Both the position numbers and the translations under genes were made by a program. Of a stretch of DNA of 53,681 nucleotides, positions 38,952-46,714 are shown in pieces. The number at the start of each line of letters is the position of its first letter. The stretch's first letter is position 1. The notes beneath the pieces were generated by a model that saw only the letters and a list, made by a program, of their open reading frames with translations, made no database searches and had not been told where the DNA came from. The DNA comes from a virus. The stretch spans positions 1-53,681 of the IMG/VR virus record IMGVR_UViG_3300049448_000145; one strand, 5' to 3'.

Positions 38952-40187
38952 ATGATCGCGGACATCGTTGCCAACGTCGAACCGATTTACAAGCAGTGGT
39001 ACGCCAGCTCGTACGAGAACATGTTCTACCGCGACCGCCCCGCGATGGGGATGATCGCCAAGGAACGTGCCGGCGGCGAGCAGGTCAAGCAGCCGATCAA
39101 GATCAGCCAGGGCCCCGGGCAGTCCGCCACCTTCACCAACGCGCTCGGCAACGTCGGACTCTCCGTCCGTCGCCCGTTCCTCGGTGATTGGGGCCTCGAT
39201 TACTCGCTGGCCCAGGTCCAGAACACCCTGATCGAGTTGTCGCAGGACAACAAGGGCGCCGTCGTCAAGGCGCTCGCGGACGAAACCGAAAGCGCCGTCG
39301 ATGCTCTCGCTCAGCGCTTCGAGCACGACCTATTCCGGTCGGGCTACGGCGATCTAGGCGTGGTTCTGTCCGGCCAGGCGACCCCGACGATCACGCTGAC
39401 GCTGCGGTCGGACGCCCAGAACTTCTTCCCGGGTCAGGTCGTGGTTGCGGCACCGGCCGTGAACACGGGCGTCCTGCTCAACGCGGGAGCGAGCATCGTC
39501 GTGTCGTCCGTCGATCGCGACGCCGGCACGGTGACGAGCGCCGGCAACTGGACGGCTTCGATCGCGGGTCTGATCGCGACGAGCGTTCTGTTCCAGCAGG
39601 GCGATCGCACTTCGGCCGCGACCCCGACGCCCCTCAAGGTGGTCGGGTTCGCGGGCTGGCTGCCGCTCGTGGCGCCGGTGGGTGGCGATTCCTTCTTCGG
39701 AGTCGATCGCTCGTTGGATCCGGTGTCGCTGGCCGGCGTTCGCGTGTCCGGTCTCGGCAAGCCCATCAGCCAGGCGATCTACGACCTGGCGGTCCGCATC
39801 GGCGAGAACGGCGGGGCCCCTGACGCCTGCTTCATCTCGTTCGACGCGTTCGGGAAGCTGGCGACGGAGCTCGACAACCGCGCCATCTACGACAACATCC
39901 AGGGCGCCGGCATCACGATCTCCTACGAGGCGATCACGGTGGCAGGGCCGAAGGGACGCATTCGTGTGTTCCCGTCGACCTTCTGCCCAATGGACCGCCT
40001 GTTCGTGATCACGAAGCGCGACTGGACGATCTACTGCGGCGGCGGGGCGAACCCGATGTTTCCGTCGCTCAAGGGCGTTTCGCTGCTCGACGTGAGCAGC
40101 GCGGACGCGGTCCAGGTGCGCCACAAGACGCTCGCGCAGCTGATGTGCGCGGCGCCGGGTCACTCGGGAGTCTCGCAGCTCAGCTAG
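38952..40187 (+). CDS. Major capsid protein
   Basis: This 411-residue protein has the best ribosome site of the window (AAAGGAGGT, eight bases before ATG), as expected for the most abundant protein. The order N-arm, spine helix (LADETESAVDALAQRFEHDL), insertion rich in beta strands (130-230) and the end KRDWTIYCGGG...VRHKTLAQLMC is consistent with an HK97-fold podovirus capsid. Confidence 0.82.
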   Translation: MIADIVANVEPIYKQWYASSYENMFYRDRPAMGMIAKERAGGEQVKQPIKISQGPGQSATFTNALGNVGLSVRRPFLGDWGLDYSLAQVQNTLIELSQDNKGAVVKALADETESAVDALAQRFEHDLFRSGYGDLGVVLSGQATPTITLTLRSDAQNFFPGQVVVAAPAVNTGVLLNAGASIVVSSVDRDAGTVTSAGNWTASIAGLIATSVLFQQGDRTSAATPTPLKVVGFAGWLPLVAPVGGDSFFGVDRSLDPVSLAGVRVSGLGKPISQAIYDLAVRIGENGGAPDACFISFDAFGKLATELDNRAIYDNIQGAGITISYEAITVAGPKGRIRVFPSTFCPMDRLFVITKRDWTIYCGGGANPMFPSLKGVSLLDVSSADAVQVRHKTLAQLMCAAPGHSGVSQLS

Positions 40188-40252
40188 TCGGACTGTCGCC
40201 GGGCGCGTAGCGGTAACGCGCGCTCGGCGGCGTCCAGCAAAGGACACGCACC

Positions 40253-40666
40253 ATGGCAAATCCGAAGCTGTTTTACGAGGATGGGATCAACTACACGAAG
40301 GGCGCCACCCTCGCGCTCAACGTTCCGATCGGCGCGGCGGGTGCCCCTGGCACGCCCACGCTGTTCAACAACTTCAAAACCCCCCTCTCGGCGACCATCC
40401 CGCTCAACAGGACCGGCGCCGGCCTCTACACGCTCTCCCTCCAGGAGACGTGGGCCAACCTGATCTGGTACTCGATCTTCACCACGCAGGCGACGGTGGC
40501 GGCGGGTGACGGATTGACCGGTCTCGTGACCTCGACGGCGAACCTCGCTGTCAACGGCCAGCTGACCTTCACCATGCTCAACAACGCCAGCGTCGCGGCC
40601 GATCCGCGCAGCGGCGCCATTCTCCAGGTGCTCTTGGGCCTGAAGAACAACAGCAACTTCCCGTAG
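40253..40666 (+). CDS. Head decoration-like or structural protein
   Basis: This 137-residue beta-rich protein (MANPKLFYEDGINYTKGATL...) right after the capsid gene has AAAGGA upstream. No family recognised with confidence; position and beta content fit a decoration or head-stabilising protein. Confidence 0.6.
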   Translation: MANPKLFYEDGINYTKGATLALNVPIGAAGAPGTPTLFNNFKTPLSATIPLNRTGAGLYTLSLQETWANLIWYSIFTTQATVAAGDGLTGLVTSTANLAVNGQLTFTMLNNASVAADPRSGAILQVLLGLKNNSNFP

Positions 40667-40670
40667 GCCC

Positions 40671-40925
40671 ATGATGGACCCCAAGCGAAAGCCCCTGTCC
40701 GTGATGATCGCCCTGCAGGCGGACAAGCTGCGGGGCAAAGACGGGATGAAGCACGACGAGCCCGACGACTCCAGCGAGGAAGACGCGCCGGAAGAGTACG
40801 GCAAAGAGGAAGGCGTCTCCGCCTGCCAGGACATGATCGACGCGATGAAGAATCGCGACGCATCCGCGCTCAACGAGGCGATGGCGCGCTGGTGCGAGAT
40901 CTACGGGCACGGGGAAAAGGAATAG
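40671..40925 (+). CDS. Small acidic protein
   Basis: In this 84-residue protein residues 25-45 are extremely acidic (HDEPDDSSEEDAPEEYG), followed by a helix (CQDMIDAMKNRDASALNEAM). Similar short acidic proteins accompany podovirus head genes. Function unknown. Confidence 0.6.
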   Translation: MMDPKRKPLSVMIALQADKLRGKDGMKHDEPDDSSEEDAPEEYGKEEGVSACQDMIDAMKNRDASALNEAMARWCEIYGHGEKE

Positions 40926-40933
40926 GAAAGGTT

Positions 40934-40989
40934 CCGGGCCGCGGGGGCAGAGGAATCGGTCCCCACCAACACCCACTCTCGCGGCCCGG
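40934..40989 (+). terminator. Long-stem inverted repeat between head and neck genes
   Basis: CCGGGCCGCG (40934-40943) is the exact inverse of CGCGGCCCGG (40980-40989). The 36-base loop itself contains GGGGG and CCCC that can pair inside. No T-run follows, so it is not a standard intrinsic terminator; it may attenuate transcription, protect RNA or bind a protein. Confidence 0.5.
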
Positions 40990-40999
40990 TTAGTTCTTC

Positions 41000-41662
41000 A
41001 TGGCGCAAACACTCGCCACCCTCCGAACGGAGTCGCAGCAGCGCTGCAATCAGGAGAACAGGACCCTGGTCGGCACGCCAGAGTGGAACCGCTACATCAA
41101 CGAGGCGATCGGCGAGCTCTACGACCTCGTCACCAGCTCGTACCCGCACTACTACCTCAGCTCGTTTCCCTTCACGCTCGCGGGGTCGAACCAGCAGAGC
41201 ATCTCGGCGCTTACGCCGCTGTTCTACAAGCTGCGCGGCCTCGACTACCTGTTCGCCGGCAACGCGAAGCCGATGAGCGTCCACCCGCTCAGCTTCCTCG
41301 AGCGGAACAAGTACGGGAACCTCAACTTCGCCGGCAACTACACGCTTTGGTACAATCCACAGCCGCCGACGCTGGTCGCCGACGGAGACACGCTCGATTT
41401 CATCCTCGACGTGTGGTCGGAGTTCATCCCGGTAACGGCCGCGATCGCCGGCGCGATGAAGGAAGAATCCCCGACGGACGATCTCCTGGCGCGCAAGGCG
41501 CAGATCATCGCGCGCATCAACGCCGCGGCGCCGAACCGCGACGGCGAGCCGGGGCAGGCCGCCGACCTGACGTCGTGGGCGCCGGGCGACAGCGGCCGCA
41601 GGTACATGCTCGAAGGCGGGAACCTGATTATCGTCGGCTCTGACGATGGGGACTGGGCGTGA
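41000..41662 (+). CDS. Head-tail adaptor / neck protein
   Basis: This 220-residue protein has a helical start (LATLRTESQQRCNQENRTLV), WNRYINEAIGELYDLV and a beta-rich middle with a helical end (LLARKAQIIARINAA). That is the layout of podovirus adaptors (gp4/gp6-like) that sit under the portal. It lies between capsid and nozzle-type genes. The stop overlaps the next start. Confidence 0.72.
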   Translation: MAQTLATLRTESQQRCNQENRTLVGTPEWNRYINEAIGELYDLVTSSYPHYYLSSFPFTLAGSNQQSISALTPLFYKLRGLDYLFAGNAKPMSVHPLSFLERNKYGNLNFAGNYTLWYNPQPPTLVADGDTLDFILDVWSEFIPVTAAIAGAMKEESPTDDLLARKAQIIARINAAAPNRDGEPGQAADLTSWAPGDSGRRYMLEGGNLIIVGSDDGDWA

Positions 41663-44583
41663 GCGCCGGCCTGCCGCGCGTCCCGCATCCGCTTCTGATC
41701 AGGGGCGTGAACCAGAAGTCACCCCGGCAGATCGGCGTGGAGGGGGAGCTTGACCTCCTCCAGAACATGCAGATCGTCAAGGCGTCCAGCGGAGACGTCG
41801 GTTTCGAGCTGATCCCCCGCAACGGGTCGGCCAACTTGCCCAGAACCGCCGATGTGGGTAGCATTATCACTGGCATGAGGCTGGGGACCCTCGGTAGCGG
41901 GCTGGTGTTGCTGACGGGTCTGTCTTGCTACCGCAAGGCCATCGACCAGTGGCATCGGGTGTCGGCGACGGCCCCGACAGTCGGCGTCGACACGAAGGCC
42001 ATCACGGCGGACACGCTGCGGGCCACGGCCTGCGATCAGGTCTACGCCAACGGCTACACCGTGGCGGCCACGACGTCGCTCGACGCGACAGGCGGGAACT
42101 TCTCCGTTCACGCAACGGTGCGCGATTCGAACGGCAACAAGGTCATCGACTCGAACCTCGAGACGGGCGTCGTCGGCCCGGTAAAGCTCGTCGTCGTCAC
42201 CGGTAACGTCGTGCTCGCCTTCTGGGTGGCGAGCCCGGGGACGATTCGGGCAGCGAAGTTCAACACGGGGGCGCCCTCGGCCTTCAGTGCCCCGGTCAAT
42301 GTCGTGGTTGCATCGACGGCGACGCCGTTCGACGTCCAGGTCGTACCGGCATCGGGGAATATAGCGGTCATCTACGTCACCGGCGGCGGTGCGGTCGCGC
42401 AACTTCTGTTCACGCCGGGAACGATGACGTCCGGCGCCGCGACGACGTACGGCTTCGCGGTGCCCGACGTGTTCCTGTACATGACGAACGACTACGCGAC
42501 GAACACGATCTACTTGGCCCACATCGACAGCGTGAATGGCGTGCGTGAGACGACGTTCGACGGGACGACACTGGTGCTTGGCGCGACGACCGTGTTCGAT
42601 GCCGCCTCGACGCAGGCGACGAACGTGGCGGGCAAGCGTGCTGCGGCGGCGCGGGCCATCTACTTCACCGTGGGAACGGGCCCCGTCTACGATCATCAGA
42701 TCAAGGTGACGACGGGCGCGGCGGCGACGACCGTGATGCGCTCGGTCGAGCTGGCTTCGCGCGTGCTGGTGGCAAACGGGACCCTGTACGCGCTCGCGAA
42801 ATACCGCGGCACGAATCAGGGAACCTACTACCTGTTGGATCTGCTGGCGAAGGTATCCATCGGCGAGGCGCTGCCTGACGTGGCGTTCATCGGCGCCACG
42901 TCCCTTCCGAACTTGGCGGTCGCGGCCACCAGCAACACGTGGCTGACGTCCGGTCTCAAGAACCTGTCCGTGACGACGCAGAACGGCGCCTTCCTCGCGT
43001 ACGTGGGCTCGTCGAGCATCTCGTTCACGTTTCAGGACTCGACCGTGGGCAAGCCGGTCGAGTTGAACAGCGGCCTCCATATCCCTGGCGCGCAGCCCTA
43101 CTATTACGACGGCTCGACACTGACAGAGCACGGGTTCCCGATCGTCCCCGAGCAGTCGGATGCGCCGGTTCCGGCGGCCGGCGGGAGCATGACGCCCGCC
43201 TCCGTCTACACCTACCGCTACGTCTACGAGTGGGTGGACGCGGTGGGTAACCTCTGGCGCTCGGCACCGTCTATCGTGCCGCAGTCGGTGAGCCTGGGGG
43301 CGACCGACACCAGGGTGACGTTGTCCCTGCCGACGCTGCGGGTGACCAGGAAGACGAACGTCTCGATCGCCGTCTACCGCACGCTCGCGAATGGGGACGG
43401 GACCGTGTATTTCAAGGTCAGCACCGCCACGGCGCCCGTGATCAACGATCCGACGATCGACCGAATGGCCTTCGTCGATACGGTGTCCGACGTGATCGCT
43501 GCCAGCGGGGAGCCGATCTACACGACGGGTAGCGTGCTCGAAAACATTGCGATTCCGCCCTGCCGGACGATGTCCGTTCACCGCGGTCGCCTACTCGTCG
43601 CCGCCGTGGCCGGCGATGTCGATGCGGTGTGGTTTTCGAAAGACGTGGTGCCCGGTTTCGCCGTGGAGTTCTCGGACTTCCTCGTCAGCCGGATCACGAG
43701 CGTCGAGCCGATCACGGCGGTGGGCTCGCGCGACAGCTACGCGATCGCCTGCACCGCCACGCAGTCGTGGTCATCGGCGAATGAGTATCCCGACGACACC
43801 GGCGCGGGCGGCGTGCTCATCTTCCAGCAGCAGAGCAATACGACCGGCTGCGCGACGATCGGCATGATGGCCGGGAACGACCAGGGCGCGATCACCTACG
43901 CCGGCACGAAGGGCATCTGGCGGATGTCGCGTGGGCTGTCCTGGGATTACGTGGGCGCGGCGGTCGACGACGACATCGTGGGATTCAATCCCGTCGCGAT
44001 CCTGTCGGTGCCTGGACAAAACCAGATGCGCGTCGTGGGCGGCGGTGCGTCGGCGCTGGTCTATGAAGCGCTGTGGGGGCAGTGGGCGAAGTGGAGCTAC
44101 ACGCAGGCGCCGGCCGCGTTCGTCGATGCCGTGATGTGGAACGGATCGGTAGCCTATCTGTGCAGCAACGGCACCGTGGTCGTCGAGGATACGACCACGT
44201 TCGACGACAATGGCGTCTCAGCTTCGGTCGCGCACGTCGTGACCTTCTCGGACGTGAATCTGTATGGCGTGGCGGGCTTCGGGCGGCTCTACATCACGCA
44301 GCTCACGGGGCGCGTCGTGGGCGACGGGAACGGCTTCACGCTGACGGCCGCGCAGAACTTCGACGGTACCGCGGGCCCGAGCAAGGCGCTCGCCATGGGC
44401 GCCAACGCGGCCCTCAACTTCGAGGTCGACCCGGGGACGTTCGGGAAGTCGTCGAGTTACGCGCTGACGATCTCGGACAGCGGCAACGGACCGAACAGCG
44501 CGTTCACGATCGCCGCGATCACGGCCCTCATCGGGATGAAGAAGGGTCTCAACAAGCTCCCGCCCGCTCGCCGGGCTACCTGA
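41659..44583 (+). CDS. Tail nozzle-like protein (podovirus tail tubular B type)
   Basis: This 974-residue beta-rich protein has an N-terminal strand segment (LLIRGVNQKSPRQIGVEGEL), a central beta-propeller-like body and a conserved C-terminal third (VYTYRYVYEWVDAVGNLW, PPCRTMSVHRGRLLVAAV, YAIACTATQSW, GTKGIWRMSRGLSWDYVG). I recognise this order from large podovirus tail proteins. It probably forms the nozzle through which DNA leaves. GTG start overlapping the adaptor stop. Confidence 0.75.
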   Translation: MSAGLPRVPHPLLIRGVNQKSPRQIGVEGELDLLQNMQIVKASSGDVGFELIPRNGSANLPRTADVGSIITGMRLGTLGSGLVLLTGLSCYRKAIDQWHRVSATAPTVGVDTKAITADTLRATACDQVYANGYTVAATTSLDATGGNFSVHATVRDSNGNKVIDSNLETGVVGPVKLVVVTGNVVLAFWVASPGTIRAAKFNTGAPSAFSAPVNVVVASTATPFDVQVVPASGNIAVIYVTGGGAVAQLLFTPGTMTSGAATTYGFAVPDVFLYMTNDYATNTIYLAHIDSVNGVRETTFDGTTLVLGATTVFDAASTQATNVAGKRAAAARAIYFTVGTGPVYDHQIKVTTGAAATTVMRSVELASRVLVANGTLYALAKYRGTNQGTYYLLDLLAKVSIGEALPDVAFIGATSLPNLAVAATSNTWLTSGLKNLSVTTQNGAFLAYVGSSSISFTFQDSTVGKPVELNSGLHIPGAQPYYYDGSTLTEHGFPIVPEQSDAPVPAAGGSMTPASVYTYRYVYEWVDAVGNLWRSAPSIVPQSVSLGATDTRVTLSLPTLRVTRKTNVSIAVYRTLANGDGTVYFKVSTATAPVINDPTIDRMAFVDTVSDVIAASGEPIYTTGSVLENIAIPPCRTMSVHRGRLLVAAVAGDVDAVWFSKDVVPGFAVEFSDFLVSRITSVEPITAVGSRDSYAIACTATQSWSSANEYPDDTGAGGVLIFQQQSNTTGCATIGMMAGNDQGAITYAGTKGIWRMSRGLSWDYVGAAVDDDIVGFNPVAILSVPGQNQMRVVGGGASALVYEALWGQWAKWSYTQAPAAFVDAVMWNGSVAYLCSNGTVVVEDTTTFDDNGVSASVAHVVTFSDVNLYGVAGFGRLYITQLTGRVVGDGNGFTLTAAQNFDGTAGPSKALAMGANAALNFEVDPGTFGKSSSYALTISDSGNGPNSAFTIAAITALIGMKKGLNKLPPARRAT

Positions 44584-44632
44584 GCAAACTTTCAGTCTTG
44601 CGTCATTTTCGCTCGGGACGCACGCTTGTGGC

Positions 44633-45016
44633 ATGCGACACGTCCTCCTGATCGGGTTGCTGCTGGGTGGCTGCGCGATGTCGGCGCCGCCGTACACGGG
44701 AACGACGATGGCGGAGGCGCGCTGGGCGGGCGTGCTCGAACGCTGCCAGGCCTACGAGGCGAGCGGAGAGCGCGACGAGGCGACGATCATGCAGTGCCGC
44801 GCGAACGCCGAACAGGCCGCGGCGGAGGACGCCTCCGAGCGCGAGGCACTCCAAGGCGCGCGGCAGTATCAGGAGGACGCCGCCGCGCGCGACCGGCGCC
44901 GGAATGCCGCCGCAGCGTTCGCATCCAGCTATCCGCGCCCCGTGGCGCCCGTTCCGACCGCGACGAGCTGCACCAGCACGGCCATCGGCACGACCGTTTA
45001 CACGAACTGCCACTGA
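44633..45016 (+). CDS. Small lipoprotein within the late operon
   Basis: This 127-residue protein has a signal peptide with lipobox LLGG-C (Cys14), then a helical charged part (MAEARWAGVLERCQAYEASG, EREALQGARQYQED) and a Thr/Cys-containing end. A lipoprotein made with virion genes is unusual; it could block superinfection or serve as an additional outer-membrane lysis factor. Family not recognised. Confidence 0.65.
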   Translation: MRHVLLIGLLLGGCAMSAPPYTGTTMAEARWAGVLERCQAYEASGERDEATIMQCRANAEQAAAEDASEREALQGARQYQEDAAARDRRRNAAAAFASSYPRPVAPVPTATSCTSTAIGTTVYTNCH

Positions 45017-45025
45017 CGCGCCGGT

Positions 45026-45053
45026 TCTGAGGGATTTCGGGGCGCGGTTGTGG
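45026..45053 (+). promoter_or_regulatory. Late start-codon element, copy 3
   Basis: TCTGAGGG, four variable bases, CGGGGCG, one base, GGTTGTGG. GTG 45050 starts the S74-domain gene. It begins ten bases after the lipoprotein stop. Confidence 0.75.
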
Positions 45054-46714
45054 CAGCGTCGGATCAGAGCCTCGACCCGTCGAAATGGGCATCCGATGCC
45101 GGCGGTTGGCTGAGCGGAACCGCTGGCCCGGCCCTCGCATCGGCAGCCAAGGACGTCTGGGGGGCGATCAAGCCGCCGTCGACTGGGAACATCGACCAGG
45201 CGGTTGCCGACTCCCGCGCCCTCGAAGGCCAATTCATCTCCCAGATGGGCCAGCAGCAGGCCACGCCGGGCGTGTCATATGGTGGATCGGCGCCGGTGGT
45301 TGCCGCGCCGAGCTCGGCCCCAGGCGCCGCCCCGATCGCCGGGCCGCCGGCAACGCCCGGCCAGCCCGCGGCGGTGATGCAGCAGCCGGGTATGACGGCG
45401 CCGGTCACGATGCAGGCCCAGCCGCAGCAGGGACAGCCGACCGCGACGCAGTTCGCCGCCGCCCAGCCCGTCCAGGGTCAGCAGCCGGCCGGCATGGCAC
45501 CGCTGGCCGGCAGGGTCACGGATAAAGGCGGCCCCGGCGGCACCCCGCAGCCGCCGGCTCAACTTCCCCCGGGCATTCCCCCGGGCAGTACGCCGAATGC
45601 CGATGGCACCTACACGGCGCCGGTTGGCCAGATGGCGCCGGAAGCGCGTTCTGGGATCGGGCATTTCAATCCCGCTCCCGATCCGAACTACAACGGCGTC
45701 GTGTCTGGCGGCACCTATTCCCCCGTTGGCAATTACCCGGCCGCGCCGCCCGACGCCGACCGCATGCCCACCGGCCCGGCTCCCGCGACCGCCCCCGGCA
45801 TGATGGCCGCGTCGATGCAGGCCGCCCAACTCAACACGGCGCCGCAAGACCAGTTCCGCCAGCAGCAGATGGACCTCGCTGGCTCGCTCCAGGATACGAT
45901 CGCCGGCCGCAACACCTCGGTGGCCCAACTTCAGCAACAGCAGGCCTTCGCGCAGCAACAGGCGCAGCAGATGGGCCTCGCCGCCGCGATGGGACGGGGC
46001 GGGAACGCCGCGCTCGCCATGCGGACCGCCGCCGGCAACATGGGCCAACTCGGGGCGCAGCAGGCCGCCGCATCGGCCCTCCAGCGCGCGCAGGAGACGG
46101 CGATGGCGCAGAACCAGCTTGGCGCCGTGTCCGGGCAGGGCCGCGCCGCCGACATCGGCATCGCCGGGCAGAACGCCGCGAACATCCAGCAGGGCAACCA
46201 AGTCAACGCGGCGAACCTCCAGGCCGCCAACGCCGCTAACCAGCAGTCCCAGATCGGGACGCGCGGCCAGAACATCCAGGAGCAGTCGAACCGCGCCAAT
46301 CAGGTCCTACAGGCCAACCAGAATCAGGGCACCGCGGCGGCGGGGCAGTTCAACGCCAAGACGTCGAGCGCCCAGCAGTACGGCGGCCTGCTCAGCGCAG
46401 GGGCGGGCGCGGTCTCCTCGCTGCTGTCCGACGAGCGAGCGAAGACCGATATCACGACCGCGCCGTCGGGCGACTTCCAGGAGTTTTTGCGCAAGCTGCG
46501 CCCCAGCGGCTACCGATACATCGGGCTAGAGAGCCCGGAGACCGGCGTCATGGCCCAAGACGTCGAGCGCAGCCGCATCGGCCGCACGCTGGTGCGCGAG
46601 ACGCCATCGGGCGCCAAGGCCATCGACGTCCCGCGCGCGACCGGAACCATCCTGGCAGTGCTGGCGGACATGCACCGTCGCGTGACCGCGGTGGAAGGCC
46701 GCAAGGCGGCGTGA
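45050..46714 (+). CDS. Gln/Pro-rich virion protein with C-terminal peptidase S74 chaperone domain
   Basis: This 554-residue protein: residues 80-240 are low-complexity Pro/Gln/Gly. Residues 250-450 form long Gln/Ala/Asn-rich helices. The last 95 residues begin LLSDERAKTDIT and contain RPSGYRYIG, GVMAQDVERS and GTILAVLADMHRRVTAVEG, the peptidase S74 self-cleaving chaperone domain. S74 normally trims trimeric fibres; here it is attached to an unusual Gln-rich helical chain. GTG start in the late element. Confidence 0.8.
   Translation: MAASDQSLDPSKWASDAGGWLSGTAGPALASAAKDVWGAIKPPSTGNIDQAVADSRALEGQFISQMGQQQATPGVSYGGSAPVVAAPSSAPGAAPIAGPPATPGQPAAVMQQPGMTAPVTMQAQPQQGQPTATQFAAAQPVQGQQPAGMAPLAGRVTDKGGPGGTPQPPAQLPPGIPPGSTPNADGTYTAPVGQMAPEARSGIGHFNPAPDPNYNGVVSGGTYSPVGNYPAAPPDADRMPTGPAPATAPGMMAASMQAAQLNTAPQDQFRQQQMDLAGSLQDTIAGRNTSVAQLQQQQAFAQQQAQQMGLAAAMGRGGNAALAMRTAAGNMGQLGAQQAAASALQRAQETAMAQNQLGAVSGQGRAADIGIAGQNAANIQQGNQVNAANLQAANAANQQSQIGTRGQNIQEQSNRANQVLQANQNQGTAAAGQFNAKTSSAQQYGGLLSAGAGAVSSLLSDERAKTDITTAPSGDFQEFLRKLRPSGYRYIGLESPETGVMAQDVERSRIGRTLVRETPSGAKAIDVPRATGTILAVLADMHRRVTAVEGRKAA

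Noticed and set aside
41719-43581. Leftward ORF of 620 codons opposite the nozzle gene
   Set aside because: His/Arg-rich composition typical of an antisense frame in GC-rich DNA; the plus frame is a recognisable tail protein.
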